64,000 nt of DNA, taken from positions 1 through 64,000 of the forward strand of contig NZ_FNDT01000001.1 of NCBI RefSeq assembly GCF_900099735.1. Reading direction: 5' to 3'. The position numbers and the translations under genes were made by a program. Numbering within the stretch: the first letter of the stretch is position 1; each line of letters starts with the position of its first letter. The notes beneath the pieces are model-generated. The model was not told the origin of the DNA, searched no databases, and worked only from the letters and a program-made list of their open reading frames with translations. Positions 1 through 8,732 of this stretch are shown in pieces. Source of the stretch: Arthrobacter subterraneus. GTDB lineage: Bacteria > Actinomycetota > Actinomycetes > Actinomycetales > Micrococcaceae.

Positions 1-150
1 TTCAACGGCACCACCAGCCGCGGCATCATCGGACGCAACACCAACGGAACCCTCACCTACTACCCCTTCACCACCAACGGCTTCGGCACCGCATCAACCG
101 TCGGCAACGGCTGGAGCACCTTCACTCTCGCCGGAACACCCTTTCAGTGA
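1..150 (+). CDS. C-terminal end of a secreted FG-GAP/VCBS-repeat protein (5' truncated by window edge)
   Basis: The first 49 codons run open from the window edge to a TGA at 148-150. The residues include the pattern GRNTNGTLTYYPFTTNGFG followed by VGNGW, which is the beta-propeller repeat (FG-GAP/VCBS type) often found at the C-terminus of secreted muramidases and other hydrolases of Arthrobacter-like bacteria. The visible part is only the last propeller blade, so the catalytic or N-terminal domain cannot be named. A strong hairpin follows directly. The repeat family is recognised from its pattern; the role as a wall-binding or extracellular domain is inferred. Confidence 0.75.
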   Translation, partial: FNGTTSRGIIGRNTNGTLTYYPFTTNGFGTASTVGNGWSTFTLAGTPFQ

Positions 151-155
151 CGCCG

Positions 156-196
156 TATACAGGGCAGCGGTCAGCGTCCGGCCGCTGCCCTGTATA
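156..196. terminator. Bidirectional terminator-like hairpin
   Basis: Positions 156-170 and 182-196 form a perfect 15-bp inverted repeat with an 11-nt loop. It starts 5 nt after the stop codon at 148-150 and also contains the last codons of the convergent glycosyltransferase gene, whose stop is at 171-173. There is no long T-tract. Its place between convergent genes supports transcription termination. Confidence 0.7.
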
Positions 197-1160
197 TGCC
201 GGCCAGCTGCGGTATGAGTTTTTCCGGTCCGTGGTGCAGCCGCACCCAGGACGCACCCTCTGATGAGGCGACGGCGGAGACCGGGTCCTGGAGGACCTCA
301 TGGACCCGTTCTGCCACAGCCTCATGGCCTTCCCCGACGAGGAAGGGACTTCCTGGGTAATAGCCAGCCTTCACGCTGATGACGGTCGGTGCCCCCATGG
401 CTACAGCCTCAAGCTCGCTCGTGGCCAGGATGCCCGAGCTCTGGCCCACCACGCAGTGCGCTCCCGCCATCCATTGGAGGAACCGGTCCTTGGGCATCTT
501 CGGTACCAGCCGGACCCCCAGCGCACCGGCAGCGGGAGCCTGATCGCCCCAGTCGAGACCCTCGAACACGACGTCCTCGCCCAGCCGCGCCTTCAACGCG
601 CGCAGGAGCGCAAGCTGCTCCTTTCCTCCCTTCGATTCGTCCCACCGGGATGAAAACACGACTGTGGGACGCTCCGTCGGTTTCCAGGGCGGCAGTTCGG
701 AGAAGTTGACGGGTATCGGCAGGTAGGAGGCATCGGGCCGGACCGCCACCGCATGATCACGCAGATCCGGCGTGGCGTAGACAACGTGCGCAGCCCGTTC
801 GGCACCCCATAGGACCGCTGGTTTGCTTGCGCCTTCGTAGTAATACTTCCTGATGTCCGTGCCGTGCCAGTGCATCACGAACGGGACGAACGGTCGGCTG
901 TTGGCGGCTCCGGCGCGGGTTCCGAAGTGAATGTGCATGACATCCCCGCGCACAGCCTCCACCGTCCTACGGACGCCCCACTGCACCCTGGTTACTGCCG
1001 GCAACGCCGACTTCTGATCCAGTGGACGCATGCTTTCGGGAAGCCAGGGCCGGTGCCGCCACCGGTATCCGGCTTCCCGCCCGTACTTCACCAGAGTTTT
1101 GCCGACGTCGGCGCAGTCGAAAAAATGAACCACTTTGGGATCGGTCACATTGCCCCTCAT
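171..1160 (-). CDS. Glycosyltransferase-like protein (GT-B fold), paralogue of the gene at 4265-5263
   Basis: The 329-residue protein looks like a single-polypeptide GT-B glycosyltransferase: an N-terminal half with HIHFGTR and HWHGTDIR, and a C-terminal half with a TSELEAVAMG stretch, where GT4-like enzymes bind the nucleotide-sugar donor. No signal peptide or membrane segment is seen, so it should act at the cytoplasmic face. It is clearly paralogous to the gene at 4265-5263, sharing FDCADVG/YDCADVG near the N-terminus, HGTDIR, and the GLDWGD and GYYPG motifs. The ATG at 1160 has no good ribosome-binding site; a GTG four codons later is preceded by AGGGG and may be the true start. Donor and acceptor are unknown. 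Confidence 0.75.
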   Translation of the reverse strand: MRGNVTDPKVVHFFDCADVGKTLVKYGREAGYRWRHRPWLPESMRPLDQKSALPAVTRVQWGVRRTVEAVRGDVMHIHFGTRAGAANSRPFVPFVMHWHGTDIRKYYYEGASKPAVLWGAERAAHVVYATPDLRDHAVAVRPDASYLPIPVNFSELPPWKPTERPTVVFSSRWDESKGGKEQLALLRALKARLGEDVVFEGLDWGDQAPAAGALGVRLVPKMPKDRFLQWMAGAHCVVGQSSGILATSELEAVAMGAPTVISVKAGYYPGSPFLVGEGHEAVAERVHEVLQDPVSAVASSEGASWVRLHHGPEKLIPQLAGIYRAAAGR

Positions 1161-1277
1161 GGAACGAATGTAGCCGCCGCAGAAAGCGGGCGGGAGATAT
1201 CAATCCAGTGTGTCCATGTAGGACGGCGGATCGAACGCTTGAACGAGCTGGCTGACGGTGCGAGCGCTGCCGGGGGT

Positions 1278-2435
1278 TCAGTCCTGCTTGTCGGTCAGTA
1301 CCCGGCCCCCACCGGCTATCGCATCTATCGCTTCACTCCAGGGTCGAACGGCCTTTTCGGAGGACAGTTCCCGTGCTGCGGCATGACTGTTGGCCTTGAA
1401 CCGGTCGACGTTGGCCGTCGTAAGGGACCGGATCGCTTCCCGGAGTGAATCGGGAGTGAAGTCGCCTGAGACAACGCCGAGAGCGTGCTTCTGAACTATC
1501 CGCGCCATTTCGGGAGAGGGGCCGACCACTACCGCGAGCCGCGCCTGGACATACTCAAAGAGCTTGTTGGGTAGAGCCATGGTGTTGTTGAAGCTCGTGG
1601 GCGGGAGCATGGAAATGCCGACGTCGTACTGTTGCAGCGTCGGAATCATGTCTGCGAATGGCACCGGCTCCCGGAACCGCACATTCGGAATGTCCTTCGC
1701 ATACGCTTTCAGCGACTCAATGGTGCCTGCGCCGGTTGACATCAGCATCAAGTCAAGGGTGGCCCCCTCGACACCGCGCATTGCATCGATCATGATGTCG
1801 ATGCGACGCCCAGGATTCGAACCGCCGCTGTGAACAAGACGCAGCGGCGAATGCGTGTCTACCGGGTTGCAGTCCGCGAACTCCGCCGCGTTCGTCACGA
1901 CGTCCGCAGTGATGCCGTACTCAGTGGCGTAACTCTCCGCGAGGCCCTCATTGACGGTCGTAACGGAGTGAGCACGTCTTACCTGACGCAGCTGCCAGTG
2001 CGCGTAGGGCAGCCCCATCGCCCGCCATTTGAAACCCGAACCAGGAATTCGCGGCTCCCACTCGTGCAGGTCTGCGTGAAAGCCTTTGGTTGGCGCAAGC
2101 AGCGCTGCGAGCGGAACCGTGTTCAGGTCGTTGGCGATGATGACATCGAAAGCGCCCCGTTGAATCAGGCTCAGTGCCTTGCGCACCCTAGGTTCGTTCC
2201 GGTAGAACCGCTCAAACTGCCGCCCCACCAGGAGAGCTCCGGCAAAACGCACATCTGCCGGCCACCAGCCGGTTGAGCTGTCGGGAATCTCGAAGTGTTC
2301 GCTCACTCCGTCTGGTGCCAGACCGAATCCACAGGTGGAGACATCGTAGGAGTCCCCCAGGAGTGCGATCTGCCGGAGCACACGGGGGTCACGTCGCAAC
2401 GGCGAGAAGCACAGAATCAACAAACGGGGTTTCAT
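1278..2435 (-). CDS. Glycosyltransferase family 4-like protein
   Basis: This is a cytoplasmic glycosyltransferase of about 385 residues. The chosen start is the ATG at 2433-2435, giving MKPRLLILCFSPL; a longer frame exists, but the N-terminal alignment with the paralogue at 19829-20983 supports the internal start. Both share a block ending in RVLRQIA and the motif PNK(L/F)F(E/D)(Y/F)VQARL in the C-terminal donor-binding half. It is divergent from the ABC exporter gene, with only 65 bp between starts. Its role in building a surface glycan is inferred from the locus; the sugar specificity cannot be read. Confidence 0.8.
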   Translation of the reverse strand: MKPRLLILCFSPLRRDPRVLRQIALLGDSYDVSTCGFGLAPDGVSEHFEIPDSSTGWWPADVRFAGALLVGRQFERFYRNEPRVRKALSLIQRGAFDVIIANDLNTVPLAALLAPTKGFHADLHEWEPRIPGSGFKWRAMGLPYAHWQLRQVRRAHSVTTVNEGLAESYATEYGITADVVTNAAEFADCNPVDTHSPLRLVHSGGSNPGRRIDIMIDAMRGVEGATLDLMLMSTGAGTIESLKAYAKDIPNVRFREPVPFADMIPTLQQYDVGISMLPPTSFNNTMALPNKLFEYVQARLAVVVGPSPEMARIVQKHALGVVSGDFTPDSLREAIRSLTTANVDRFKANSHAAARELSSEKAVRPWSEAIDAIAGGGRVLTDKQD

Positions 2436-2500
2436 GGCATTCAGCCTAGCTTCCGTCCGGACACCGTCCTGCATGGCGGGTCGAGTATTCTGAGACTCGA

Positions 2501-4282
2501 ATGAAAAACCTATTCACAATTCTCCGGCCACTCCTGGCAACCCTCCCAGCAGGCAGTAGACGCTTCCTGCTGGGCTACGGCATTGCGAGCGCCTGCCTGG
2601 CTGTGCTCGACATGGCCGCGTTGGGCACCATCGCCCTGATTCTTCCGTCGCTGGTCAGCGGCAGAGCCGTAGTGCTTCCTGTGCTGGGAGACGTCTCCGA
2701 CCTGGTCCTTCCCATCCTCATCGCAGTGTGCGCCCTGATTGTCCTCAAAGGGGTTCTGGCGGTACTGCTTCTTCGGATGGCAACAGCCCGCTTCGCGCAG
2801 CATGAAGTGTCCATCGGAGACCGACTGTTCGCGTCCTATCTTGCCTCTCCCTGGTCCGAGCGGCTCAAGAAGAATTCAAGCGAGCTGGTGCGCATGGTGG
2901 ACGTCGGGGTAGGTATCACCGTTTCCGGTGTTCTCATCCCCGCAATGACGCTCTTCGGTGAGTTCGGAACACTTATAGCGGTGATCGTCGTGCTCTTCGT
3001 GGCTGAGCCGGTCATCGCTGTTGTGACACTCGTCTATCTTGGGCTCGTCGCCCTTCTGCTCGCCCGGGTCATCTCCCCGCGTGCGGTACAGGCCGGCCGG
3101 GACAACAGGCAGTGGTCAGGCAAGACGGTGATGATGCTCACTGAAGCCATGAATACGCTGAAGGAGCTGACGCTGGCCGGCCGGGCACCTGATGTGCAGG
3201 AGAGGGTGAACCAGACGCGGACCAAGAGTTCGAAAGCGCGCGCGCAATCGATCTTCCTTAGTCAGGTTCCCCGTTACGTCCTGGAAACAGCGCTAATCGT
3301 TGGTTTCGCGCTGGTCGGTGGGGTCGGCCTCGCGATCGGCGGTCCGGAAGGCGCAGTGAGCGCGGTAGGCCTCTTTGCAGTGGCCGGCTTCAGGCTGGTC
3401 CCCTCTCTGACCCGCCTTCAGGCCGTCCAGTCCCAGGCGAACTCCAGCGCGTCTTTTGCGAACAATGTCATGAGGGACATTCGCACCGGAGATGAGCTAC
3501 TCGCCGCTCGAAAGCGGGATCGACCCCAGCAGAAGCTCGGATCAGGGAAGATCGACATCCGGTTGGAAGATGTCAGTTTCACCTACCCCAATGCTGAGTC
3601 CCCAGCTCTGGACCGGATAAGCATCACCATCCCCGCAGGCTCACATGTCGCCTTCGTGGGATCCTCGGGGGCCGGTAAGTCCACACTTGTGGACATACTG
3701 CTCGGGCTGCTGGAGCCCAGTAGCGGTCATCTTGAAGTGGGCGGCACACGGATGGAGTTCGTTCTGGACGACTGGCGCAAGCGCATCGGTTACGTCCCGC
3801 AGGAAGTCTCCCTGTTTGACGCAACGGTCGGGCAGAACGTAGCGCTCACCTGGAATCCCTCGAACGTTGACCGGACAAAGGTGGAAACTGCTCTGCGCCG
3901 CGCGCAACTGCTGGAAACCATCAGGAGCCGTCCCGACGGGATCGACGCCATGGTCGCGGAACGTGGACTCTCACTGTCCGGAGGCCAGCGGCAGCGCCTC
4001 GGGATAGCGCGCGCCCTGTACAACAACCCGAACGTCCTTGTGATGGATGAAGCGACGAGCGCTTTGGATACCGCCACGGAAGCTGCGGTCACGACAGCCA
4101 TCCGCGAACTCCACGGCGAGGTTACCGTCATCACCGTGGCGCACCGACTTTCCACGATCAGGAACGCCGATATTGTCTTCTTCATGAAGGACGGTCGTGT
4201 GGAAGCCCAGGGATCGTTCAACGAGGTGGTCGCGAGGGTGCCCGATTTTGCGCAGCAGGCGGCGCTAGCCGGCCTGAGCTAG
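2501..4282 (+). CDS. ABC exporter with fused membrane and ATPase domains, MsbA/PglK-like flippase candidate
   Basis: This 593-residue half-transporter has about five to six hydrophobic segments in the first 320 residues and a C-terminal nucleotide-binding domain. Walker A is GSSGAGKST (residues 387-395), the signature is LSGGQ (492-496), and Walker B continues into the D-loop as VLVMDEATSALD (512-523). Such homodimeric exporters move lipids or lipid-linked oligosaccharides across the membrane; PglK is the example that flips lipid-linked glycans. Being surrounded by glycosyltransferases, it probably flips a lipid-linked glycan, though a drug or lipid substrate cannot be excluded. Its 3' end overlaps the convergent glycosyltransferase gene by 18 bp. 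Confidence 0.85.
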   Translation: MKNLFTILRPLLATLPAGSRRFLLGYGIASACLAVLDMAALGTIALILPSLVSGRAVVLPVLGDVSDLVLPILIAVCALIVLKGVLAVLLLRMATARFAQHEVSIGDRLFASYLASPWSERLKKNSSELVRMVDVGVGITVSGVLIPAMTLFGEFGTLIAVIVVLFVAEPVIAVVTLVYLGLVALLLARVISPRAVQAGRDNRQWSGKTVMMLTEAMNTLKELTLAGRAPDVQERVNQTRTKSSKARAQSIFLSQVPRYVLETALIVGFALVGGVGLAIGGPEGAVSAVGLFAVAGFRLVPSLTRLQAVQSQANSSASFANNVMRDIRTGDELLAARKRDRPQQKLGSGKIDIRLEDVSFTYPNAESPALDRISITIPAGSHVAFVGSSGAGKSTLVDILLGLLEPSSGHLEVGGTRMEFVLDDWRKRIGYVPQEVSLFDATVGQNVALTWNPSNVDRTKVETALRRAQLLETIRSRPDGIDAMVAERGLSLSGGQRQRLGIARALYNNPNVLVMDEATSALDTATEAAVTTAIRELHGEVTVITVAHRLSTIRNADIVFFMKDGRVEAQGSFNEVVARVPDFAQQAALAGLS

Positions 4283-5263
4283 TCCGCTGTAGATCCCCGC
4301 CAGGCGCTCCACGATGACGTCGGGGTGATGATGGGTTTCGACCCACTCTCGTGGCTGCAGTCGCCCGGCTGCAGCCAAAGGGTCGTCCAGGATCCTCAGC
4401 ACGCCGGCGGCGAGACTCTCCTTGCCCTCGCCGGTGACCACCGGAAGCGGCCCCGGGTAATAACCCTCTTTTAGGTTAGCGAGGAGGGGAACTCCTATTC
4501 CCAGCGCCTGCAGTTCACTCATCCCGAGGCTGCCGGACATCTGTCCCACTACGCAGTGTGCACTGGCAAGCCAGCGTAGATAGTCCGGCTTGGGCATCCG
4601 CGGGACCAGCTCCGCACCCCGTTCCCGAGCCGCTGCGGCGCCGTCACCCCAGTCAAGACCCTGCAGGCGTACCTGCGGTCCTACGGCGCGTCGGATCTCC
4701 TCAAGCAATTCCAGCTGCTGTTCGCCGCCCTTCGAACCCTCCCATCGGGAGGCGAACACGACGACGGGCACAGTTGACGGGTCCCATGACGGAAGCTCAG
4801 CCAGGTTCACCGGATTGGGCAGGTACACCGCGTCACTCCGCGCCGCTTCCGCGTGGGGCTTCAGATCGGGCGTCGAATACACCACCGCGGCCGCGTTGTC
4901 CGCACCCCACTGGATCTTGTCGCGCTGGGAGGGGTCGTAATAGAAGGTCCGGATATCGGTGCCGTGGTAGTGGACGACGAAGGGTTTGCGGGGACGCCTG
5001 GCAACGACGTCGAGCCTTGTCCCGAAGTGGACGTGCAGCAAGTCCGACTCGACGCTCCGGAGCCAGCGCCGCGCGGTCCAATCCGCTATCCCTAGAGCTC
5101 TTCTGGCCCCGCCCATCAGGTCGGAGCCGTCGCCATGTGTATCCCGTGCCGGAAGAATTCGCCACGGCCGCCCAGCTGCCCTGCCATATTGGACAAGCGT
5201 TGCTCCGACGTCCGCGCAGTCATAGAGGTGAAGTGCTCTGGGCTCATGCGTGCCAGCAAACAT
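4265..5263 (-). CDS. Glycosyltransferase-like protein, paralogue of the gene at 171-1160
   Basis: The 332-residue protein resembles the product of 171-1160 along its full length: LYDCADVGATLVQYGR near the start, HVHFGTR, HYHGTDIR, YSTPDLK, GLDWGDG, and the C-terminal MSELQALGIG and GYYPG. The fold is expected to be GT-B, and no membrane segment is visible. The pair flanks the ABC exporter and the other glycosyltransferase, so a local duplication followed by divergence is likely. The gene overlaps the end of the exporter gene, so the two are convergent. Acceptor and donor are unknown. Confidence 0.75.
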   Translation of the reverse strand: MFAGTHEPRALHLYDCADVGATLVQYGRAAGRPWRILPARDTHGDGSDLMGGARRALGIADWTARRWLRSVESDLLHVHFGTRLDVVARRPRKPFVVHYHGTDIRTFYYDPSQRDKIQWGADNAAAVVYSTPDLKPHAEAARSDAVYLPNPVNLAELPSWDPSTVPVVVFASRWEGSKGGEQQLELLEEIRRAVGPQVRLQGLDWGDGAAAARERGAELVPRMPKPDYLRWLASAHCVVGQMSGSLGMSELQALGIGVPLLANLKEGYYPGPLPVVTGEGKESLAAGVLRILDDPLAAAGRLQPREWVETHHHPDVIVERLAGIYSGLAQAG

Positions 5264-5347
5264 ACTTCGAACCTAGCAGAGCTTTTTCAGGCTGTTATCT
5301 CCGCCGATGTAAAGTGGCTAACGGCCAAGCCTGAGGGAGATTACTGG

Positions 5348-6691
5348 ATGTTCGCCGAGAAACCGCCCCACCTGTTATACGTGGCGTGGGGGTACCCGCC
5401 GTCCCGCGGCGCGGGCGTCTACCGGGCGTTGGCCACGGCCAATGCCTTCGTCCGTCAGGGATGGGACGTCACGGTGCTCACAGCCAGCCGCGAGGTCTTC
5501 GAGTATCAGACGGGAACGGACACCGAACTCGAAAAGAGCATCGATCCCCGGGTGAATGTGGTGCGGGTGCCCTTCAGCTGGATCCGCGGAGAACCGGACC
5601 TCTCCAAGTGGTCACGCGGACGTGTGGCTTCCAACCTGTTGTGGACATACCTGCGGGCACAGAAGGACCGGATAGATTTCCCCGAGCCGGTTTACGGAGG
5701 CTGGCGACGCGCCCTCATCTCGGCCACGGACAAGATTCACCGTGACAAGCCTGTAGACCTCGTGATCGGAACGGCCAACCCGAATGTCGATTTCGTGCCC
5801 GGCTGGCATCTTCACAGGAAGGCACGTGTTCCCTACGTCATGGACTACCGGGACACCTGGCACCTCGATGTCTACCAGGACAAGCGAATCGGCTCACCAA
5901 ACTCGCGTTCCTCGCGCATGGAGCGGCGCCTGCTCGCCCACGCCGCTGAAGCCTGGTTTGTGAACGCGCCGATTCGGGATTGGCACAAACGTGTTTACCC
6001 GCCGAAGTCGGGGACCTATGAGGTAGTCGCGAACGCCTTCGAGGAGGAATTCGCGGAAAAGTTTCGTGGGATGCGGCCGGCATCCAGGGACGGCAAGACC
6101 GGCGGGCTGGTCTTCGGCTACCTCGGCACCATCTACGGGCCTATGCCCCTGCGGGAGTCACTGGACGGCTGGCGGCTCGCTCGGAAGCAGTCAGAGCTGG
6201 TCGGTTCCTCACGCCTTGTCATCAGGGGGCGCCTAGGCCATTACTCTGAGCCTGATCCGAAAGTGCTTGCCATCCTGGATGAATATCGGGACGTCGGCGT
6301 CTCTTATGAAGGGCCTGTCAGCAAGACGGACGTTGCTGCGGTATATAGGACCTTCGACGCGCTCCTGCTGATCCTCGGCCGAAGCAAGTACGTGACCAGC
6401 GGTAAAGTCTTCGAATATGCAGCGACCGGACTGCCCATCGCCTCCCTCCATCATCCGGAAACTGCCGCTACGGAGGTTCTCAAGGGGCGGAGGGACTGGT
6501 ATCCGCTCACTGAAGTGACCGCGGAGAATGCCTGCGAGGTGTTCCTGCGTACCGCGGACCGTGCAGCCGCGATGACAGCCGATGATTACGCGGAGAACCA
6601 GAACTGGGCGGACCACCTTTCGCGCGAGAAGCAGCTGCTTCCACGCATCAAGCACCTGCGCTCGCTTATCGGAAAGGGAGGTGCTTCGTGA
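5348..6691 (+). CDS. Glycosyltransferase (GT4-like)
   Basis: The start chosen is the ATG at 5348, because GAGGGAG lies about 10 nt upstream and the protein then begins with MFAEKPPHLLYVAWGYPPS, typical of GT4 N-termini that bind the acceptor. The longer upstream frame lies over the antisense gene and is not convincing. The 447-residue product has YVMDYRDTWHLDVY in the middle and a second Rossmann half beginning GYLGTIYGPMPL, ending with a donor-site region around GKVFEYAATGLP. The gene is translationally coupled to the next one through a GTGA overlap. Substrates are unknown. Confidence 0.8.
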   Translation: MFAEKPPHLLYVAWGYPPSRGAGVYRALATANAFVRQGWDVTVLTASREVFEYQTGTDTELEKSIDPRVNVVRVPFSWIRGEPDLSKWSRGRVASNLLWTYLRAQKDRIDFPEPVYGGWRRALISATDKIHRDKPVDLVIGTANPNVDFVPGWHLHRKARVPYVMDYRDTWHLDVYQDKRIGSPNSRSSRMERRLLAHAAEAWFVNAPIRDWHKRVYPPKSGTYEVVANAFEEEFAEKFRGMRPASRDGKTGGLVFGYLGTIYGPMPLRESLDGWRLARKQSELVGSSRLVIRGRLGHYSEPDPKVLAILDEYRDVGVSYEGPVSKTDVAAVYRTFDALLLILGRSKYVTSGKVFEYAATGLPIASLHHPETAATEVLKGRRDWYPLTEVTAENACEVFLRTADRAAAMTADDYAENQNWADHLSREKQLLPRIKHLRSLIGKGGAS

Positions 6692-7203
6692 ATTCGTCGC
6701 TTCAGGTTGTGGCCATCATCGGATCACCCACCGACCCGGATCAGCTCTTCCGGTCCGCGCTCGGCGGGGATTCCCTGCAGGAGGAACTTGCGAAGGCATC
6801 CGGGAGGGATGTGCGACTGCAGGTTGTGAGCTGGTCTCCCTCCGAGAAATTTCCACAGGGGGTGGTGGTCGGTACCGCCGCCGGCACGGAAGCCATGGAT
6901 CGCGTGCTCTCGCGGATCGGCGCTGTTCGGCTGCAGGGTGTGCTTCAGAAGTATCCGGCGGGTCGGCTGCTCAACTCTCTCGGCCCCCTTGACCAGTCAC
7001 GGGTGTTTTGGAGAGCAGTACAAAAACGGGAAGACGCGGTATCCGTCCTGCGTTCTGCGGATGTTCTCGTGGCGGTGGATCTCGCCGCTGTGCGCACTGC
7101 CTGGAAAACCAGGCAGAACAATCCGTCAGTCGCGGCGTATTACGGTCTCGCTTCCACGTTGAAAGTATTCGCTACCCGATTTGCTCAGACAACGTCGTCG
7201 TAA
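6688..7203 (+). CDS. Unknown 171-residue protein coupled to a glycosyltransferase
   Basis: The GTG start at 6688 overlaps the previous stop (GTGA) and has a strong GGAAAGGGAGG site just upstream, so it is very probably translated with its neighbour. The protein has alternating hydrophobic strands (LQVVAIIGSP, VRLQVVSWSP) and a later SADVLVAVDLAAVRTAW segment, which suggests an alpha/beta Rossmann-like fold; the last segment resembles the acceptor half of some glycosyltransferases. No catalytic motif is recognisable. It could be a reduced glycosyltransferase domain or a partner of the upstream enzyme; I cannot assign a function. Its end overlaps the convergent gene by 19 bp. Confidence 0.7.
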   Translation: MNSSLQVVAIIGSPTDPDQLFRSALGGDSLQEELAKASGRDVRLQVVSWSPSEKFPQGVVVGTAAGTEAMDRVLSRIGAVRLQGVLQKYPAGRLLNSLGPLDQSRVFWRAVQKREDAVSVLRSADVLVAVDLAAVRTAWKTRQNNPSVAAYYGLASTLKVFATRFAQTTSS

Positions 7204-8303
7204 TGGCTTGCCAACTCGGCGCAGCTCTTGCTTAGGCTTCGCTCCCCGACAGCGAAGGAGCGCGCAGCGGCGCTCATGGCGCGGTAGTCGGCCGGCGAGA
7301 GCCCGAGCACCTCCCGTATTGTTTCTGTCAGTGCCGGGCGGCTGCCCTCCGGAACCAGCATGCCGGTAACACCGTCGATCATCATCTCGCCCAGTCCTCC
7401 ACAATCATTCGCGATAACCGGCGTGCCGCAGGCAGCAGCTTCCAGTGCCACAAGACCCGCCGCTTCCCGCCACCCGTTGTTGGTACGGCTGGGGACGACC
7501 AGCGCATACGCATCCCGCATGAGTGCCCGAATGGCTGAACGATCCTGCGACCCCACCAGCCTGACGTGGGGACTGGAACCGACGGATTCCCGGATCTCGT
7601 CCCGCAACTCGCCTTCTCCTGCGATGACGAGCTGGTGCGGGCTGTCAGGCTGCACCGCCAGAGAAGCCTGAACCAGGTCGCGGATGCCTTTGCGTTCGCT
7701 CAGCCCGCCCACGAACAACAGGATGGGCTCCTTCTCGGGCGTGGTGCTCTCAACCGCGTCCGCCGGCGTGAAGTAGTCGGTGTCGATTCCCTGATAGTGC
7801 ACTTCGAGTTTCTGCGCGTCCAGGCCCGCCCCCACAGCTTCGTTGGCCAGGAAATTGCTCACGGCGAGCAACCGGCTGCTTTGTTCGTTCACCGCCCGGA
7901 TATTGTGGTGATGCCATTTGGCCATCGCGGTCAACGGTTCTCGACCAAACGCAAAAACATCGGCACCGTGAAGGGTGGTCACCAGGGGCACCCCCAGCCG
8001 GCGCGCAGAGTACGTGGCAGCGCTCGCCCAGGTCCCGAAATGCTGATGGATAACATCCGGGCCGAACTTTCTGATTCCCCCGACCATGCGCGGGATGAAC
8101 CCGGGCATCGCGAGTTCCCGTCTGCGGAACCCGAGCTGACGCAGAGGTACGTAGTCATGGATCGGAAGGGACGTGGACGCACGGATGTCCGCGACCAGGC
8201 AGAACACCTCAAACTCGTGCAGACTGCCCATCTGCTCTGCATGTGTCAGCGCGAAATAGGTGGGAGGAACGCGGAGCGTTCCCTTGGTCACTGCTACCTT
8301 CAT
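7185..8303 (-). CDS. Glycosyltransferase family 4 protein
   Basis: The 372-residue protein is a clear retaining GT-B enzyme. The N-terminal half contains HQHFGTW and TTLHGADVFAF, and the C-terminal half begins with ILLFVGGLSERKGI and ends with the donor-binding motif EAAACGTPVIANDCGG. It should be cytosolic or loosely bound to the inner leaflet. Motif order and length fit GT4 capsule or exopolysaccharide enzymes. The DUF2304 and GT2 genes lie upstream on the same strand, so co-transcription is possible. The sugar transferred is not predictable. Confidence 0.88.
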   Translation of the reverse strand: MKVAVTKGTLRVPPTYFALTHAEQMGSLHEFEVFCLVADIRASTSLPIHDYVPLRQLGFRRRELAMPGFIPRMVGGIRKFGPDVIHQHFGTWASAATYSARRLGVPLVTTLHGADVFAFGREPLTAMAKWHHHNIRAVNEQSSRLLAVSNFLANEAVGAGLDAQKLEVHYQGIDTDYFTPADAVESTTPEKEPILLFVGGLSERKGIRDLVQASLAVQPDSPHQLVIAGEGELRDEIRESVGSSPHVRLVGSQDRSAIRALMRDAYALVVPSRTNNGWREAAGLVALEAAACGTPVIANDCGGLGEMMIDGVTGMLVPEGSRPALTETIREVLGLSPADYRAMSAAARSFAVGERSLSKSCAELASHYDDVV

Positions 8304-8345
8304 GGGTGACTCCGCGTCGAGACCGCGGCGCCCCTCCTACGGACG

Positions 8346-8726
8346 CTATGCATTGGGGTGCGTGCGGTTGGTCGACGGCTGCTCGCTCTCCCAGGGACGT
8401 ACCGCCTCATCGAGCGCCACCCGACGTGCGAGCTTGGTTATTGACGCTTCCGTATGCCGGAAGCGCTGGTGCGTTGTGGACATGTACACGAGGAAACTGA
8501 CGATAAAGGCATACAGAACAAGGTCCGTGCCGCGGCCAATGCCCAGCAAATGGGCCGCGGACGTGAGCAGCGACGGGAAGAAGATCGACAGGGCAGCGCT
8601 CAATGCAAAAAGCAGAACCATGATTCTGCGGACAGCCATATGCTTCGCATTGGAACCGCCGCGGATGAGTACCAGCGAGACAATGGCGACCGCAAGTACA
8701 AGCAGTATTTGAACAACGAATAGCAC
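8346..8726 (-). CDS. DUF2304 family membrane protein
   Basis: The 126-residue protein, with a GTG start at 8724-8726, has three hydrophobic segments (about residues 3-20, 35-55 and 68-82) and a charged C-terminal tail. Its size and topology match DUF2304 proteins, which usually lie next to a GT2 polyprenyl-phosphate sugar transferase, as here: the GT2 gene at 8733-9398 ends 6 bp before this start. The family's biochemical role is not established; a membrane partner of the GT2 enzyme is an inference. Confidence 0.75.
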   Translation of the reverse strand: MLFVVQILLVLAVAIVSLVLIRGGSNAKHMAVRRIMVLLFALSAALSIFFPSLLTSAAHLLGIGRGTDLVLYAFIVSFLVYMSTTHQRFRHTEASITKLARRVALDEAVRPWESEQPSTNRTHPNA

Positions 8727-8732
8727 GTTAGA

